A stretch of DNA of 64,000 nucleotides from a virus, in the IMG/VR virus record IMGVR_UViG_3300018080_000112, positions 79,942 to 143,941 of that record; one strand, given 5' to 3'. Each line of letters begins with the position of its first letter. The stretch's first letter is position 1. Positions 1-8,628 of this stretch are shown piece by piece. The notes under the pieces are model-generated. The model worked only from the letters and a program-made list of their open reading frames with translations. It did not search any database and was not told the origin of the DNA. A program made the translations under genes and the position numbers.

Positions 1-411
1 CGGGTGTACATGGAAACAGTAATCGGCGGGGGCTAATCGAGGGACATCAACTCTGTGCAGTCGCCGATCTGGTACAATCTCGACACTCCCGATTGGCAAC
101 ATTCCGCCGTCTTCTTGCTTCGGATTTGTCCAGTACACAAGGAAAGAACTGGCGCAGTTCCCCATGTAGACTATGACTGCATTCAGTTCTTCTCCGAAGT
201 ATTGCCCCAATTTCAGTGACCCCTGGACCGCTTGTTGAAGGTAATGATCATCTGTGGATTGACCAGCCATAGGCTCGATTTCAGGAGCCGTTGTTTCACC
301 GTCCGCAACTACTTTGTTCCATTTTTCCTTGAACACATCTAGTTGTTCTGGTGTTAGGTCTCCTTTTACATTCAACATCCCCTTGACTGTCCCGTCCTCT
401 TTCTTTTCCAT
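1..411 (-). CDS. Unknown protein, cut by the left window edge
   Basis: An open frame of 137 codons starts with ATG behind a GAGAGGAT ribosome binding site and runs without a stop off the left edge, so the C-terminus is missing. The visible part begins MEKKEDGTVKGMLNVKGDLT and has no signal peptide or membrane segment. A middle stretch (about residues 60-125) is rich in hydrophobic and aromatic residues and looks like a folded domain. It is the first gene after promoter P1 and the end of the P1 leader. I do not recognise the family. That it is a gene is well supported by the open frame, the start site and the promoter; the function is unknown. Confidence 0.75.
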   Translation of the reverse strand, partial: MEKKEDGTVKGMLNVKGDLTPEQLDVFKEKWNKVVADGETTAPEIEPMAGQSTDDHYLQQAVQGSLKLGQYFGEELNAVIVYMGNCASSFLVYWTNPKQEDGGMLPIGSVEIVPDRRLHRVDVPRLAPADYCFHVHP

Positions 412-466
412 TCTATCCTCTCCATGTTCAAAGCTATCGAAAATTGTTCTTTACGCCATAACCATG

Positions 467-500
467 TTTATAGAGACACACCTTTTGTCAAAAGCGTACC
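467..500 (-). promoter_or_regulatory. Phage promoter P1 (GGT-N19-TGTCTCTA family)
   Basis: Read leftward it is GGTACGCTTTTGAC, then AAAAGGTG, then TGTCTCTATAA. It has the fixed 22-nt distance from the first G of GGT to TGTCTCTA seen in all nine copies in the window. It stands about 55 bp in front of the gene that runs off the left edge. An array of seven iterons lies immediately upstream, suggesting activator binding. Promoter function is inferred from recurrence, spacing and position. Confidence 0.75.
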
Positions 501-520
501 GTTTCACAATAAAAAAGTTT

Positions 521-715
521 TCAAGGTTGTTGACTAGGGGTGGTTCAAGACTGTTGACTAGTGTGACTTACAAGGTCAAGGCTATTGACCGAGTCAGAAT
601 CTAAGTTCAAGGCTGTTGATATCGGTCGGATACGGTTTCAAGGCTGTTGATATCGAGCCGCATACAGGTCAAGACTGTTAACAAAATGCGGATTGGGTTC
701 GTAGCTGTTGACCTT
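521..715. repeat. Iteron array, seven copies, 31-bp period
   Basis: Seven same-orientation copies of a unit close to TCAAGGCTGTTGACT start at 521, 545, 576, 607, 638, 669 and 699, giving spacings of 24, 31, 31, 31, 31 and 30 bp. A 31-bp step equals about three helical turns, so all copies face the same side of the DNA. The unit is conserved while the bases between units are not. The array fills the space between P1 and the next gene. It could be an activator array for P1, a replication origin or a partition site; the sequence does not decide. Confidence 0.85.
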
Positions 716-726
716 CTCGAAAAGAG

Positions 727-1212
727 TCACGGTTTCGCCATTATCTTTTTGATCTTACGCATAAGGACAGGTGTCTTCATGCGCATGGGGCGTCTCTTCC
801 GGGCTGGTGGAAAAGGCATGTTTTTGACTACCTTGTTTGCGAATCGTTTATCCGGTAGACCTGCGGCGGATTTGTTTGCTTCAGCAAAGAGGCGAAACAA
901 CCGCATTGTCTTCTCTTCAGAACTGACCTTGTGGTACTTTTCAATAAGAGATTTTATCTTGTCGTAGTTCTTTCCATAAACGCGCATCCCCAACAAATCA
1001 ACCTTTTGGTCAATGGCAATCATCTGGTTCTGTTGTGACCGCAACAAACGGAATGCTGCAACTGACATTTTGTGTTGCTTCTTCATGTTGTCAGAGACTA
1101 CTTTCACGTAATATCCGACCATTGTGACAACCAGGAAACCGATAATACTGAAAGCTGTTGTTGCCCAAAACTTCCAGGACGGACCTCGTTTTGTGGTCTC
1201 TTCATCGCTCAT
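727..1212 (-). CDS. Small membrane-anchored protein of unknown function
   Basis: A 161-residue protein starting at ATG behind AAAGGAGAACAAG. Residues about 15-36 form one hydrophobic membrane helix, preceded by a short polar N-terminus with acidic and basic residues, so a single-pass inner-membrane protein is expected. The rest is soluble and helical. The last 30 residues are strongly basic (ARKRR, MRKIKK), which could contact nucleic acid or the membrane surface. It lies between two iteron clusters (521-715 and 1225-1272). No family recognised. Confidence 0.7.
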   Translation of the reverse strand: MSDEETTKRGPSWKFWATTAFSIIGFLVVTMVGYYVKVVSDNMKKQHKMSVAAFRLLRSQQNQMIAIDQKVDLLGMRVYGKNYDKIKSLIEKYHKVSSEEKTMRLFRLFAEANKSAAGLPDKRFANKVVKNMPFPPARKRRPMRMKTPVLMRKIKKIMAKP

Positions 1213-1224
1213 CTTGTTCTCCTT

Positions 1225-1272
1225 TCAAGGCTATTAATATAATACGCATCACATTTCAAAACTGTTGACTGG
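1225..1272. repeat. Iteron pair, 31-bp spacing
   Basis: Two further copies of the same iteron (TCAAGGCTATTAATA and TCAAAACTGTTGACT) start at 1225 and 1256, again 31 bp apart and in the same orientation as the seven-copy array. They lie in the gap between two leftward genes, directly upstream of the 161-residue membrane protein. Confidence 0.75.
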
Positions 1273-1283
1273 ATCGCCTAAAG

Positions 1284-2642
1284 TTACCCGATAAAGAACT
1301 TGATCAACGATTCTACATTGACGCCGAACTGATTGCCAAGGGACTGCGCCAGCCGGAACACGACACCCTTTCCGATTCCTTTGCCGACCGCCGCCGCCAA
1401 CTTTATCGCGATCTGCATCTTGCTCATGCCATGCAGAACAGGCATCACTTCAGTTTGTTCCAGCGCCTCCATCTCTTCCATGACCTCTGGGGTCTGTTCC
1501 TTGTTCTCAAGCTCGTCAAGGCGCTTCAAGACCTGTTCAAAGCTCATGTTAAGCGTGGCGGTCTGTTGCGCGTTCTCGGCAAGCTCTTGTTGAAGCGCTT
1601 CGTTCTCCGCCTTCATGCGCCGAAGTTGTTCCTCTTGTTCCTCTCTCTCCTTCTCCTTCTTTGCCTGTTCTTGCTCCTCCTGGTAGTTTTGCAGAACATG
1701 AAGATACTCTGATAACGGTATCCGCGACAACTTACGATAGTCGATTTCTTCCAGCGGATAATTTAAGTTGTCTGGACTCACTTCATCCACAAGGTCAACC
1801 GAAGGGGGAATATCAGCGCAAACCTTCCAGTCTACACGAACAATGACCGCACCCGGCTCCTGGTCTTGTAAGACAACGCCGTACCAGTCCGGGAAATGAA
1901 GCGGCGAATAAACGGGATCTCCAACCTTGAAATCCTCATTTTTCACCTTGTTGTGTTCTTCTAAGAGAGACAAATACTCTGTTAAGGGGACACGTTCAAG
2001 CTGGTTCGAATCAATGTATATAAGCGGATATGCTGCAGACTCGATAATTTTCCAATCCACGTTCACAAAGGTGTCATATTCGGCTTGATCGTCCTGTATA
2101 ACGCCGTAACTTCCGGGATAGTAGTTGGGAGAACAAACAGGATCTCCCTTTTTGTAGGGGGTATTCTCTGGCGTGCCGTTCTTCTGCATCGCGATAACAA
2201 ATTCGTGAAGCGGCGCTCTTTCCAGGTTATAAGTTTGTTCGCAATCCGAAGGGTAATAAAGAGGATCTTTTGCACACCAGTCAATGGTCACATTAAACTG
2301 GTCTTGCATCATCGTGACCACACCCATGCTGGTTCCGTAGGATGTGAACTTATGGCGGACCACGTCACCGACAGAGAGGTTTTGACCTTCTGTCTTTTCA
2401 TACCTCTCTTGTTCCTTTTGCTGTTCTAGTCGCTCTTGTTGCTGTTCCAGGTCTCGGATCTTCAAGAGCACTTCATCAGAGACCACATCTTTCAGCGCGT
2501 TTAGTTGCGCCACGACTTCCGCCGTTTTGTCTACTGATCCGGTCACCTCGTGTTTTTGGCTATCAGAAGCAACCAAGTCTACGTATTCTTGTCCTGTTAG
2601 GTGTCCATCTTTGTCATATGTGTATGCTTTTGTTGTTGCCAT
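1284..2642 (-). CDS. Triple beta-barrel-repeat and coiled-coil protein
   Basis: The start is taken at MATTKAYTY because GGGGAG lies 9 nt before it; an in-frame ATG three codons upstream is too close to that site. About 452 residues. Residues about 60-90 are Gln/Glu-rich coiled coil. Three tandem domains follow (about 90-155, 165-235, 240-315), each with a (V/K)GDxV start, a YGVV turn, a VxVDWK strand and a PLxEYxxxL end. These look like small SH3/KOW-type beta barrels. A second long coiled coil (about 320-400) and a Gly/Ala-rich hydrophobic C-terminus follow. Function unknown. The repeat pattern suggests multivalent binding, and the hydrophobic end may touch a membrane. Confidence 0.75.
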   Translation of the reverse strand: MATTKAYTYDKDGHLTGQEYVDLVASDSQKHEVTGSVDKTAEVVAQLNALKDVVSDEVLLKIRDLEQQQERLEQQKEQERYEKTEGQNLSVGDVVRHKFTSYGTSMGVVTMMQDQFNVTIDWCAKDPLYYPSDCEQTYNLERAPLHEFVIAMQKNGTPENTPYKKGDPVCSPNYYPGSYGVIQDDQAEYDTFVNVDWKIIESAAYPLIYIDSNQLERVPLTEYLSLLEEHNKVKNEDFKVGDPVYSPLHFPDWYGVVLQDQEPGAVIVRVDWKVCADIPPSVDLVDEVSPDNLNYPLEEIDYRKLSRIPLSEYLHVLQNYQEEQEQAKKEKEREEQEEQLRRMKAENEALQQELAENAQQTATLNMSFEQVLKRLDELENKEQTPEVMEEMEALEQTEVMPVLHGMSKMQIAIKLAAAVGKGIGKGVVFRLAQSLGNQFGVNVESLIKFFIG

Positions 2643-2711
2643 GTTCTTCATCTCCCCTGATGAATAAAACCGGTCAATATTGTAACGGCGCTCCTCTTGT
2701 GCGCCTTTTAA

Positions 2712-2987
2712 TCAGTCAACACCATCTCTGACCTTGTTCGCCTCAAGGAACGCCTTCACGTCTTCCGGATTGGCTCTGGCGCGGTCTCGCATGGTCTCGA
2801 ACTCATGATCTGTCATAAGCAACACTTCTTCTTCCCCGGTGCTGGTGTCTTTGATCGCCTTTCCATCATGTTCTACTTGCACCACGAGATAGTTCTGATC
2901 GGACCCAAAACGGCGCTCTTTGTTATCGATACGCATCACACGACCCAAAAGACCCAACGACTGACCCATAAAATTCCAAAAACCCAT
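2712..2987 (-). CDS. Small unknown protein
   Basis: A 91-residue protein with ATG behind AAAGGATC. It has a hydrophobic N-terminus (MGFWNFMGQSLGLLGRV), then a beta-rich middle (LVVQVEHDGKAI) and a charged helical C-terminus. It sits between two leftward genes in the unit downstream of P2. No family recognised. Confidence 0.65.
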   Translation of the reverse strand: MGFWNFMGQSLGLLGRVMRIDNKERRFGSDQNYLVVQVEHDGKAIKDTSTGEEEVLLMTDHEFETMRDRARANPEDVKAFLEANKVRDGVD

Positions 2988-3013
2988 TGTCTTGATCCTT
3001 TCGGCTGTTCAGG

Positions 3014-3220
3014 TTATTTTTGTTCCTTTTCCATGGTGATTCTTGCAGATCGTTTGTTCTCTCCAGGAACAACTTCGCGAATTGTGCGCTCCACTTCCTT
3101 CTCCTGGATGTAATTCAAGCCACACCCAAGCTCGATACCGACCACACTGAAAAAATCCTTCAGGTCTTCACGAGAAGAACCGTCCGGAACATCGATCTCA
3201 CCGTATATTCTGACCTTCAT
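3014..3220 (-). CDS. Small unknown protein
   Basis: A 68-residue protein, first gene after promoter P2, with AAAAGGAG ahead of its ATG. It starts with a regular beta strand (MKVRIYGEIDVP), then a helix and a highly charged tail ending KEQK. Size and composition are typical of small phage regulatory or accessory proteins, but nothing specific is recognisable. Confidence 0.65.
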   Translation of the reverse strand: MKVRIYGEIDVPDGSSREDLKDFFSVVGIELGCGLNYIQEKEVERTIREVVPGENKRSARITMEKEQK

Positions 3221-3239
3221 AACAACTCCTTTTGTTGTT

Positions 3240-3289
3240 TCAAGACTGTTAACTGATGCTCGTTTCTGGGGTGCAAGGCTGTTGAAGAT
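3240..3289. repeat. Iteron pair between P2 and its first gene
   Basis: Two iteron copies (TCAAGACTGTTAACT at 3240 and GCAAGGCTGTTGAAG at 3273), 33 bp apart, same orientation as the other arrays. Unlike the arrays at P1 and P4, this pair lies downstream of the promoter, in the leader of the small gene at 3014-3220, where a bound protein would block rather than help transcription. Confidence 0.65.
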
Positions 3290-3314
3290 TGTTGTCTCCT
3301 GACACCCGGAAAAG

Positions 3315-3327
3315 GTTAGGACCTAAC
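3315..3327. promoter_or_regulatory. 13-bp palindrome GTTAGGWCCTAAC (copy 1)
   Basis: Perfect palindrome around a central A, between P2 and the iteron pair at 3240. It is the only copy of the ten that does not lie at a gene-gene junction. Confidence 0.75.
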
Positions 3328-3362
3328 TATCAGCACGCGAGCATGAAAACAAACAGCGTTAC

Positions 3363-3396
3363 CTATTAGAGACACATTTTTATCCGAAAACGAACC
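3363..3396 (-). promoter_or_regulatory. Phage promoter P2
   Basis: Leftward copy GGTTCGTTTTCGGAT, AAAAATG, TGTCTCTAATA with the fixed 22-nt spacing. It faces the small genes at 3014, 2712 and 1284. It is back to back with the rightward copy P9 about 130 bp away. Confidence 0.75.
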
Positions 3397-3528
3397 GTTT
3401 TCCAGTGAAATAAAACCACCTTTTGACAACTACGACCTGAAACCCCAACAAAATCAAGGAAAAAGGTCCGCTCACAAAAGAGTAACCAGAAGCACCCCAT
3501 AAAAAGCACCAAGAAATCAAACACAAAT

Positions 3529-3561
3529 GGTTGCATTTCTACATTTTTCTTGTCTCTATTA
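3529..3561 (+). promoter_or_regulatory. Phage promoter P9, the only rightward copy, for nrdJ
   Basis: Rightward GGTTGCATTT, 12 nt, TGTCTCTATTA. The distance from GGT to TGTCTCTA is exactly the 22 nt seen in the eight leftward copies. It lies about 145 bp before the only long rightward gene, nrdJ. Occurrence of the same element on the other strand exactly where the gene direction flips is strong support that the family are promoters. Confidence 0.75.
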
Positions 3562-3706
3562 AAGAAAGCATCTAAAATGTAAGACCACCTCGCACAGTGG
3601 GCGGTAGCGTCTACCGAACAGACGACAGACCGAATACAGACCGATGATAGGGGATACAAGATAGGACAGTTTTTTTCGCCTCAAAACCATAGGAGAAGAA
3701 CGTTCA

Positions 3707-5587
3707 ATGACAACACACACCAACCTTTCAACCCAAACCATGGCGCGGCTCATCCATCACATGAAGTACGCCAAATACCTACCAGACCAGCAAAGAAGGG
3801 AAGAGTACAAAGAAACCGTTAGCCGGAACTTGATGATGCATGTCAAGAAATTTCCCCGGCTCGCACAAGAGATCTCAGAGGCTTACAAGTACGTTTTTGA
3901 CCGAAAAGTACTCCCCGCGATGCGATCAATGCAGTTTGCAGGGGAAGCAATCGAGCGCAACAACTGCAGGCTGTACAACTGTTCTTTTACCCACATCGAC
4001 CATCCAGACGTGTTTCAAGAGATTATGTTCCTCTTGTTGTCTGGTTGCGGCGTTGGGTACAGCGTGCAACAACAACACGTGGCGAAGCTTCCAAAGATAC
4101 AAAAGCCAGACGAACCCTTCACGTACAAAGTACCTGATTCAATCGAGGGATGGTCCCTTGCTGTGGGGAAGTTGATCGATGCTTTTTTGCGGGGTAAGCG
4201 CTTTCCAATCTTCGATTTTAGCGGAGTCAGACCAGCCGGATCACCAATCGTTACCAGCGGGGGGATCGCGCCTGGTCCTGGTCCTTTAAGCACTGCGCTT
4301 GTTGAGATACAGAACATACTGGTGAACAAGGCTCCTGGTTCGAAATTATCAACACTGGAGTGTCACGACATTCTTTGTCACCTTGCGCACGCCGTTCTCT
4401 CTGGCGGTGTCCGTCGTTCCTCTTATATCGCCCTTTTCAGCATTGACGACAAAGAGATGTTGGAGTGTAAGAGCGGCGAATGGTGGAAAGACAACCTCCA
4501 GCGCTCGCTTGCAAACAACTCCGCCGTGGTCTTGCGCAGTGAACTCCACGACCGAAGAGATCAAGTCAATGCAATCTGGGATCTCTTGGAAAACTCCCTA
4601 AGCGGCGAACCGAACATTTTCTTGACGAATGATCTTGATTGGGGTTGCAACCCTTGTGGTGAAATTGGCGGACCTAGCAACTTCTTTTGCAACCTGGATG
4701 AGATCAACGCGAGCAACGTCAAGAACCAGACAGACCTCGACCAGCGAGCGCTGATTGCTTCAAGGCTGGCGACCATTCAAGGCACATACACAGACTTCCC
4801 CTTCCTTCGCCCCATCTGGAAAGAAAGAGCCGAGCAAGCGGGTCTTATTGGCGTGGGAATGACCGGTATTTCTCGCGGGAACATTTTGGGTCTCAACCTC
4901 AAACGCGCCGCAAAAATTGTGCTGGCTGAAAATAAGCGTCTGGCGAAGCTTCTCGGCATTACAAAAGCGGAACGGTCCACAACCATTAAGCCATCTGGAA
5001 CGTCCTCTCTTGCCCTCTCAAATGGTCTTGTCGTGTCTTCTGGCATCCACCCCTACCACAGTCCCTTCTGGAAACGACGGATCACCGTCACACACACCGA
5101 ACCAGTCTACCAATATTTGATGAATGAACACCCCTGGCTTGTTGAGCCGTCCGCGTATCGACCAGAGAGGGAATCTGTGATTACTCTCCCGCAAGCCGCG
5201 CCAGATGGTGCAATCATGCGTGATGAGGGAGCCATGGCTCTTTTAGAGCGCGTCAAGTACTTCTATGACAACTGGATCTCCCCCGGTCACGTCACCGGAA
5301 AGAACACAAACAACATAAGCTGTACCGTATCTGTCAAAAAACATGAATGGCAAATGGTTCGGGATTGGTGGTGGAACAACACAGACTCTTTTGTGTCTCT
5401 CACCTTCATGAACTATGACGGCGGTGTCTACAAGCAAATGCCAATGGAAGAATGCAGCGAGAAAGAGTACAAGCGACTCGTCAAACAACTCCGACCCATG
5501 GATTTAAGAAGTGTGGTAGAGGAAAAGGATACAACGACAAGATCTCAAACTGTGGCTTGTGCTGGCGGTGCTTGCGAGCTAGTCTAA
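3707..5587 (+). CDS. nrdJ: Adenosylcobalamin-dependent (class II) ribonucleotide reductase, monomeric type
   Basis: Reduces ribonucleotides (triphosphates in the monomeric family) to deoxy forms for phage DNA synthesis, using vitamin B12 as radical source. The 626-residue protein keeps the family's cysteines in the right pattern: Cys92 in NCSF, the thiyl Cys317 and Glu319 in NPCGEI, Cys328 eleven residues later in FCNLDEI, and the C-terminal reducing pair Cys618/Cys623 in CAGGAC. It is shorter than the Lactobacillus-type enzyme (about 740) and lacks an ATP-cone. Start ATG has AGGAGAAG ahead. It is transcribed alone from P9 and converges on the zinc-finger gene, overlapping it by 4 bp. Confidence 0.93.
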   Translation: MTTHTNLSTQTMARLIHHMKYAKYLPDQQRREEYKETVSRNLMMHVKKFPRLAQEISEAYKYVFDRKVLPAMRSMQFAGEAIERNNCRLYNCSFTHIDHPDVFQEIMFLLLSGCGVGYSVQQQHVAKLPKIQKPDEPFTYKVPDSIEGWSLAVGKLIDAFLRGKRFPIFDFSGVRPAGSPIVTSGGIAPGPGPLSTALVEIQNILVNKAPGSKLSTLECHDILCHLAHAVLSGGVRRSSYIALFSIDDKEMLECKSGEWWKDNLQRSLANNSAVVLRSELHDRRDQVNAIWDLLENSLSGEPNIFLTNDLDWGCNPCGEIGGPSNFFCNLDEINASNVKNQTDLDQRALIASRLATIQGTYTDFPFLRPIWKERAEQAGLIGVGMTGISRGNILGLNLKRAAKIVLAENKRLAKLLGITKAERSTTIKPSGTSSLALSNGLVVSSGIHPYHSPFWKRRITVTHTEPVYQYLMNEHPWLVEPSAYRPERESVITLPQAAPDGAIMRDEGAMALLERVKYFYDNWISPGHVTGKNTNNISCTVSVKKHEWQMVRDWWWNNTDSFVSLTFMNYDGGVYKQMPMEECSEKEYKRLVKQLRPMDLRSVVEEKDTTTRSQTVACAGGACELV

Positions 5588-8500
5588 CCCTTCTTACTTC
5601 CGAATCTCCCCTTCATATACTCTTCATACGGAACAGAACCAACTTGCTCTTCTATCTCTTGTCTCTTTGCTGATTCTATCGCCGCCTTGTGGGATGCCTT
5701 TGACCGCTCCACCGGACTCATAGACTCTTCCGCCGCAATCTGTTCTCTCCTCTTTGCCTGATACTCTTCGACCTCTTTTTGTGTAATATCAGAGAGACTC
5801 TTCAACGTGATACCAGTCGATACACTAGCGGGAATCCCAATACCTGTTCCGCTCAAAATAGCGCTCAAACCTGATAGGAATCCCTCTATATCACCTGTCC
5901 ACGTCGTTTTCCCCCGCAGTGGTGAGAGAATACCATCCAGGAAAACACGCAAACGAGAGGTTGGCTCAAGATCCGCACTCGGTAGCCGTTCCCTCACTTT
6001 CGTCATGATCTGTTCGTAAATGTCTGGCTCTTCCTCTGGCTCTTCCCGTTCAGAGAAACCTTCTCCCTTCGTTGTCTCTGTCGGTGGTGGAAACGTACCT
6101 TCTGAGACAAACGCGCCACCCGCTGCGCTGAGTTCTTGACTGGCTGTAGAAAACGGCACTTCTTCTTTCACCATGCTTGTGCTCGTTCGCTCTACTTGTA
6201 TCCGACAATCAATCCCAAATTCACTCATAAACATTCGAGGTAGCTCACCAGACACCACAAAGTGACTCACAATCTTAAAGGACCGCCTTGAATAGGTGTT
6301 CGCACAAGTAAACCCAAGGCGAAGTTTCTGGGGTGCTACTTCCTCAACAATAGCGTATGTAAGAGCGTTCCCAAGCTGTTCATTTCTGATCTGAACACGA
6401 GAAACAATGTTGCTCCAGTCATAACCCCACATCGTTGCTGTTTGACTCTCCAGATGAACCCACGTCGGCGGTACTTGCAGCGTTGTAGGGTCCGGCTCCT
6501 CGATTGTCTCCGCCGGTACTACAACAACGGGAACAGGCTCCTTTGTACCCGTCTTTTTGATCACAGACTCCCGCAACAAAAACGCATTAGTTGAACACGC
6601 CTCCAACCGTGGTGAGTTTTCCAGTTCAGGACACGCCTGAACATCCTTGATGATATCGTCACAGATCTCCACCGTTCGCTCTTGACTCACCGCCTGGATG
6701 CACTGCGCCGCATTTAAGAGACACTCTTGCTGTTGGATGATGGTATCGTTGAGACGGTGCATTCGAGCCGCTTCAATGTAACAAGCATACGCCATCACCT
6801 GGTTACACTCGTCACGGTACTTCTTACCAAAATTCGACAGATGGATTCCCATCATAAACGGGTCAAGCTGAGCGCGTAACTGGTCTGTAATCACTTTCGC
6901 CTTTAGGTCAGACACAAGACCGGAAACGGATTGCTCTTCTCGGATATATGGTTTCTTGAGACCCCAAAGGTCATTCTCCAGCGTCTTGAGAACATCTTGA
7001 ACCACAAACGACTCCGTCTCTTGTCGTTCTCGCAACTTCTTTGTCCAGTCCTCCAGCGGTTCACTCCAGGCTTGTTCTTCCTGGTCTTGTTCAAGCTGAA
7101 TGATCCAATCCCGCAACCGCACCCGTTCCTGCAATAGGTCACGAAAACACTGCGAAACGCCCGTAAAAGCTTGCCCTATGAACACCCGCTGAAGAGAGAT
7201 GATACCAGCCCCTACAAGCTTCACCTCCATCGAATGTTCTGCACCCGATGATTTCACCGTCACAGACTGCGCCGTTACTTGTTCCAGTCCCGAGAGGATC
7301 TTTGCTGTTCTCGCTTCTGTCTTTGATAGTTTCTTTGTGTCCAGCGGCACAGCTTTCTCAGACCAGATCGGCGGGACCTCTTTCGGGATCTCTTTCGGCT
7401 CTTCTTTCTTTAGTGGTTCCTTAGCTAACTCCGCTCTGTTTCGGTCCCTTATCAGCCGCTTGAACGCCTCCAATGTTTTCGCATCTTTGGGAACATTAGA
7501 GAACAACACCCGAAAAATCTCGGTTTCATCTGGCGTCATTTCAACGTAGCCGTCTTCTGTTGGGAAAGAGACCGAGAAAGGTTTTGGCTCCTCCACTACA
7601 GGACTCGCTTCGAAGGGGATCTTCCCCACTCCGCCGCATGTCTTACATTGTTCCTCGCCAAACAAAGAATAACCTCTCCCTTGACAGTCGTGACAAGGAA
7701 CCAGCGGCTCTTCTTTGACTGGTTCTCTTTCCTTCCAGCCCTCGCCATCACAAGAGTTACAATCGATCCCCATATCATCTGTACCGACTCCGTCACACCA
7801 GGAACAAAGCACGACGTTTGGTTTTGTAGGTATGACACCATAGCCGCGACACCGCGAACATGTGATGTGTACGCCTACTTCGGTTGTTTCCCCGTTACCC
7901 GCGCAAATAGGACACTCTTTGGTCAACCCTTCTTCTGGTTCTTCTTCCACGTAATGCCAGCCCATTCCGTCACAATCTGGGCACTTATAAGGACTCCCCG
8001 CATAACTTGTTTCACCCGTCCCCTTGCACCGAACACACCACTCTGTTTCTCTTTTTGTTATCTCTGGCTCTTCTTTTGCTGCAAAAGGAGAGAAGACAGT
8101 TCCTTCTCCCTGGCAAGAAGGACAAACACCAGTAACAGCGCCGCGCTTCTCCACGACTCTACCAAACCCTTGGCAGTACTCGCACTCTTCCACATACCAC
8201 CACCCCAAACCGCCACATGTTGAACACTCTTCTGTGTATGTTTTTGCGCTCTGTACGTGACCAATCCCATCACAATCAGGACACTCTTTCTTCCGCTTTC
8301 CGTACTTCTCTGCATCCACAGAGCCAGTTCCCAAGCAACCATTACAATCAATCTCGTGACCAGAGACGGACAAAACACCCGTACCACCACAATCTGGACA
8401 ATCCTTCTGTGCTTTCTTCTCTGGTTCTCTCGCCTTTACCTTTTTGGGGTACTTCACTTCCTTGGTGCGCGTCCCTTTCCCCAAACACGGGACACAAAAG

Positions 8501-8601
8501 AGCGAACTATCATGCGCCGCTCTTCCAGTCCCTTTACAAGCGGAACACTCCACGGATTCAAAAACAGGCTGTTTTCTCTTTTCTATTCCTTTCCACGCCA
8601 T
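5584..8601 (-). CDS. Giant DnaJ-type zinc-finger protein with sixteen CxxCxGxG motifs
   Basis: A 1005-residue protein. The N-terminal third (about residues 17-340) carries sixteen CxxCxGxG motifs (CSACKGTG, CVPCLGKG, CPDCGGTG and so on). That is the equivalent of four DnaJ cysteine-rich domains, each normally built from four such motifs binding two zinc ions. There is no J-domain (no HPD). The remaining two thirds is helical with acidic linkers and a Gly/Ile-rich patch near 900, and matches nothing I know. In DnaJ this domain helps hold unfolded protein, so a chaperone or multi-site scaffold role is an inference. A separate J-domain protein lies at 35584-36060. Palindrome copy 2 sits just before its ribosome binding site AGGGGAAC. 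Confidence 0.85.
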   Translation of the reverse strand: MAWKGIEKRKQPVFESVECSACKGTGRAAHDSSLFCVPCLGKGTRTKEVKYPKKVKAREPEKKAQKDCPDCGGTGVLSVSGHEIDCNGCLGTGSVDAEKYGKRKKECPDCDGIGHVQSAKTYTEECSTCGGLGWWYVEECEYCQGFGRVVEKRGAVTGVCPSCQGEGTVFSPFAAKEEPEITKRETEWCVRCKGTGETSYAGSPYKCPDCDGMGWHYVEEEPEEGLTKECPICAGNGETTEVGVHITCSRCRGYGVIPTKPNVVLCSWCDGVGTDDMGIDCNSCDGEGWKEREPVKEEPLVPCHDCQGRGYSLFGEEQCKTCGGVGKIPFEASPVVEEPKPFSVSFPTEDGYVEMTPDETEIFRVLFSNVPKDAKTLEAFKRLIRDRNRAELAKEPLKKEEPKEIPKEVPPIWSEKAVPLDTKKLSKTEARTAKILSGLEQVTAQSVTVKSSGAEHSMEVKLVGAGIISLQRVFIGQAFTGVSQCFRDLLQERVRLRDWIIQLEQDQEEQAWSEPLEDWTKKLRERQETESFVVQDVLKTLENDLWGLKKPYIREEQSVSGLVSDLKAKVITDQLRAQLDPFMMGIHLSNFGKKYRDECNQVMAYACYIEAARMHRLNDTIIQQQECLLNAAQCIQAVSQERTVEICDDIIKDVQACPELENSPRLEACSTNAFLLRESVIKKTGTKEPVPVVVVPAETIEEPDPTTLQVPPTWVHLESQTATMWGYDWSNIVSRVQIRNEQLGNALTYAIVEEVAPQKLRLGFTCANTYSRRSFKIVSHFVVSGELPRMFMSEFGIDCRIQVERTSTSMVKEEVPFSTASQELSAAGGAFVSEGTFPPPTETTKGEGFSEREEPEEEPDIYEQIMTKVRERLPSADLEPTSRLRVFLDGILSPLRGKTTWTGDIEGFLSGLSAILSGTGIGIPASVSTGITLKSLSDITQKEVEEYQAKRREQIAAEESMSPVERSKASHKAAIESAKRQEIEEQVGSVPYEEYMKGRFGSKKG

Positions 8602-8615
8602 CTTGTTCCCCTAAT

Positions 8616-8628
8616 GTTAGGACCTAAC
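8616..8628. promoter_or_regulatory. Palindrome GTTAGGWCCTAAC (copy 2)
   Basis: It overlaps the TAG stop of the upstream gene (GGT TAG) and ends 14 nt before the start of the zinc-finger giant, just ahead of its ribosome binding site. Confidence 0.75.

Noticed and set aside
521-715. CRISPR-like array (regular 31-bp period)
   Set aside because: The conserved unit is about 15 bp and the intervals are only about 16 bp; there are no unique spacers of usual size and no cas genes.
1213-1283. AT-rich TATTATATTAA as a host promoter
   Set aside because: Possible -35 and -10 boxes are at wrong distance; the AT-rich bases belong to an iteron copy.
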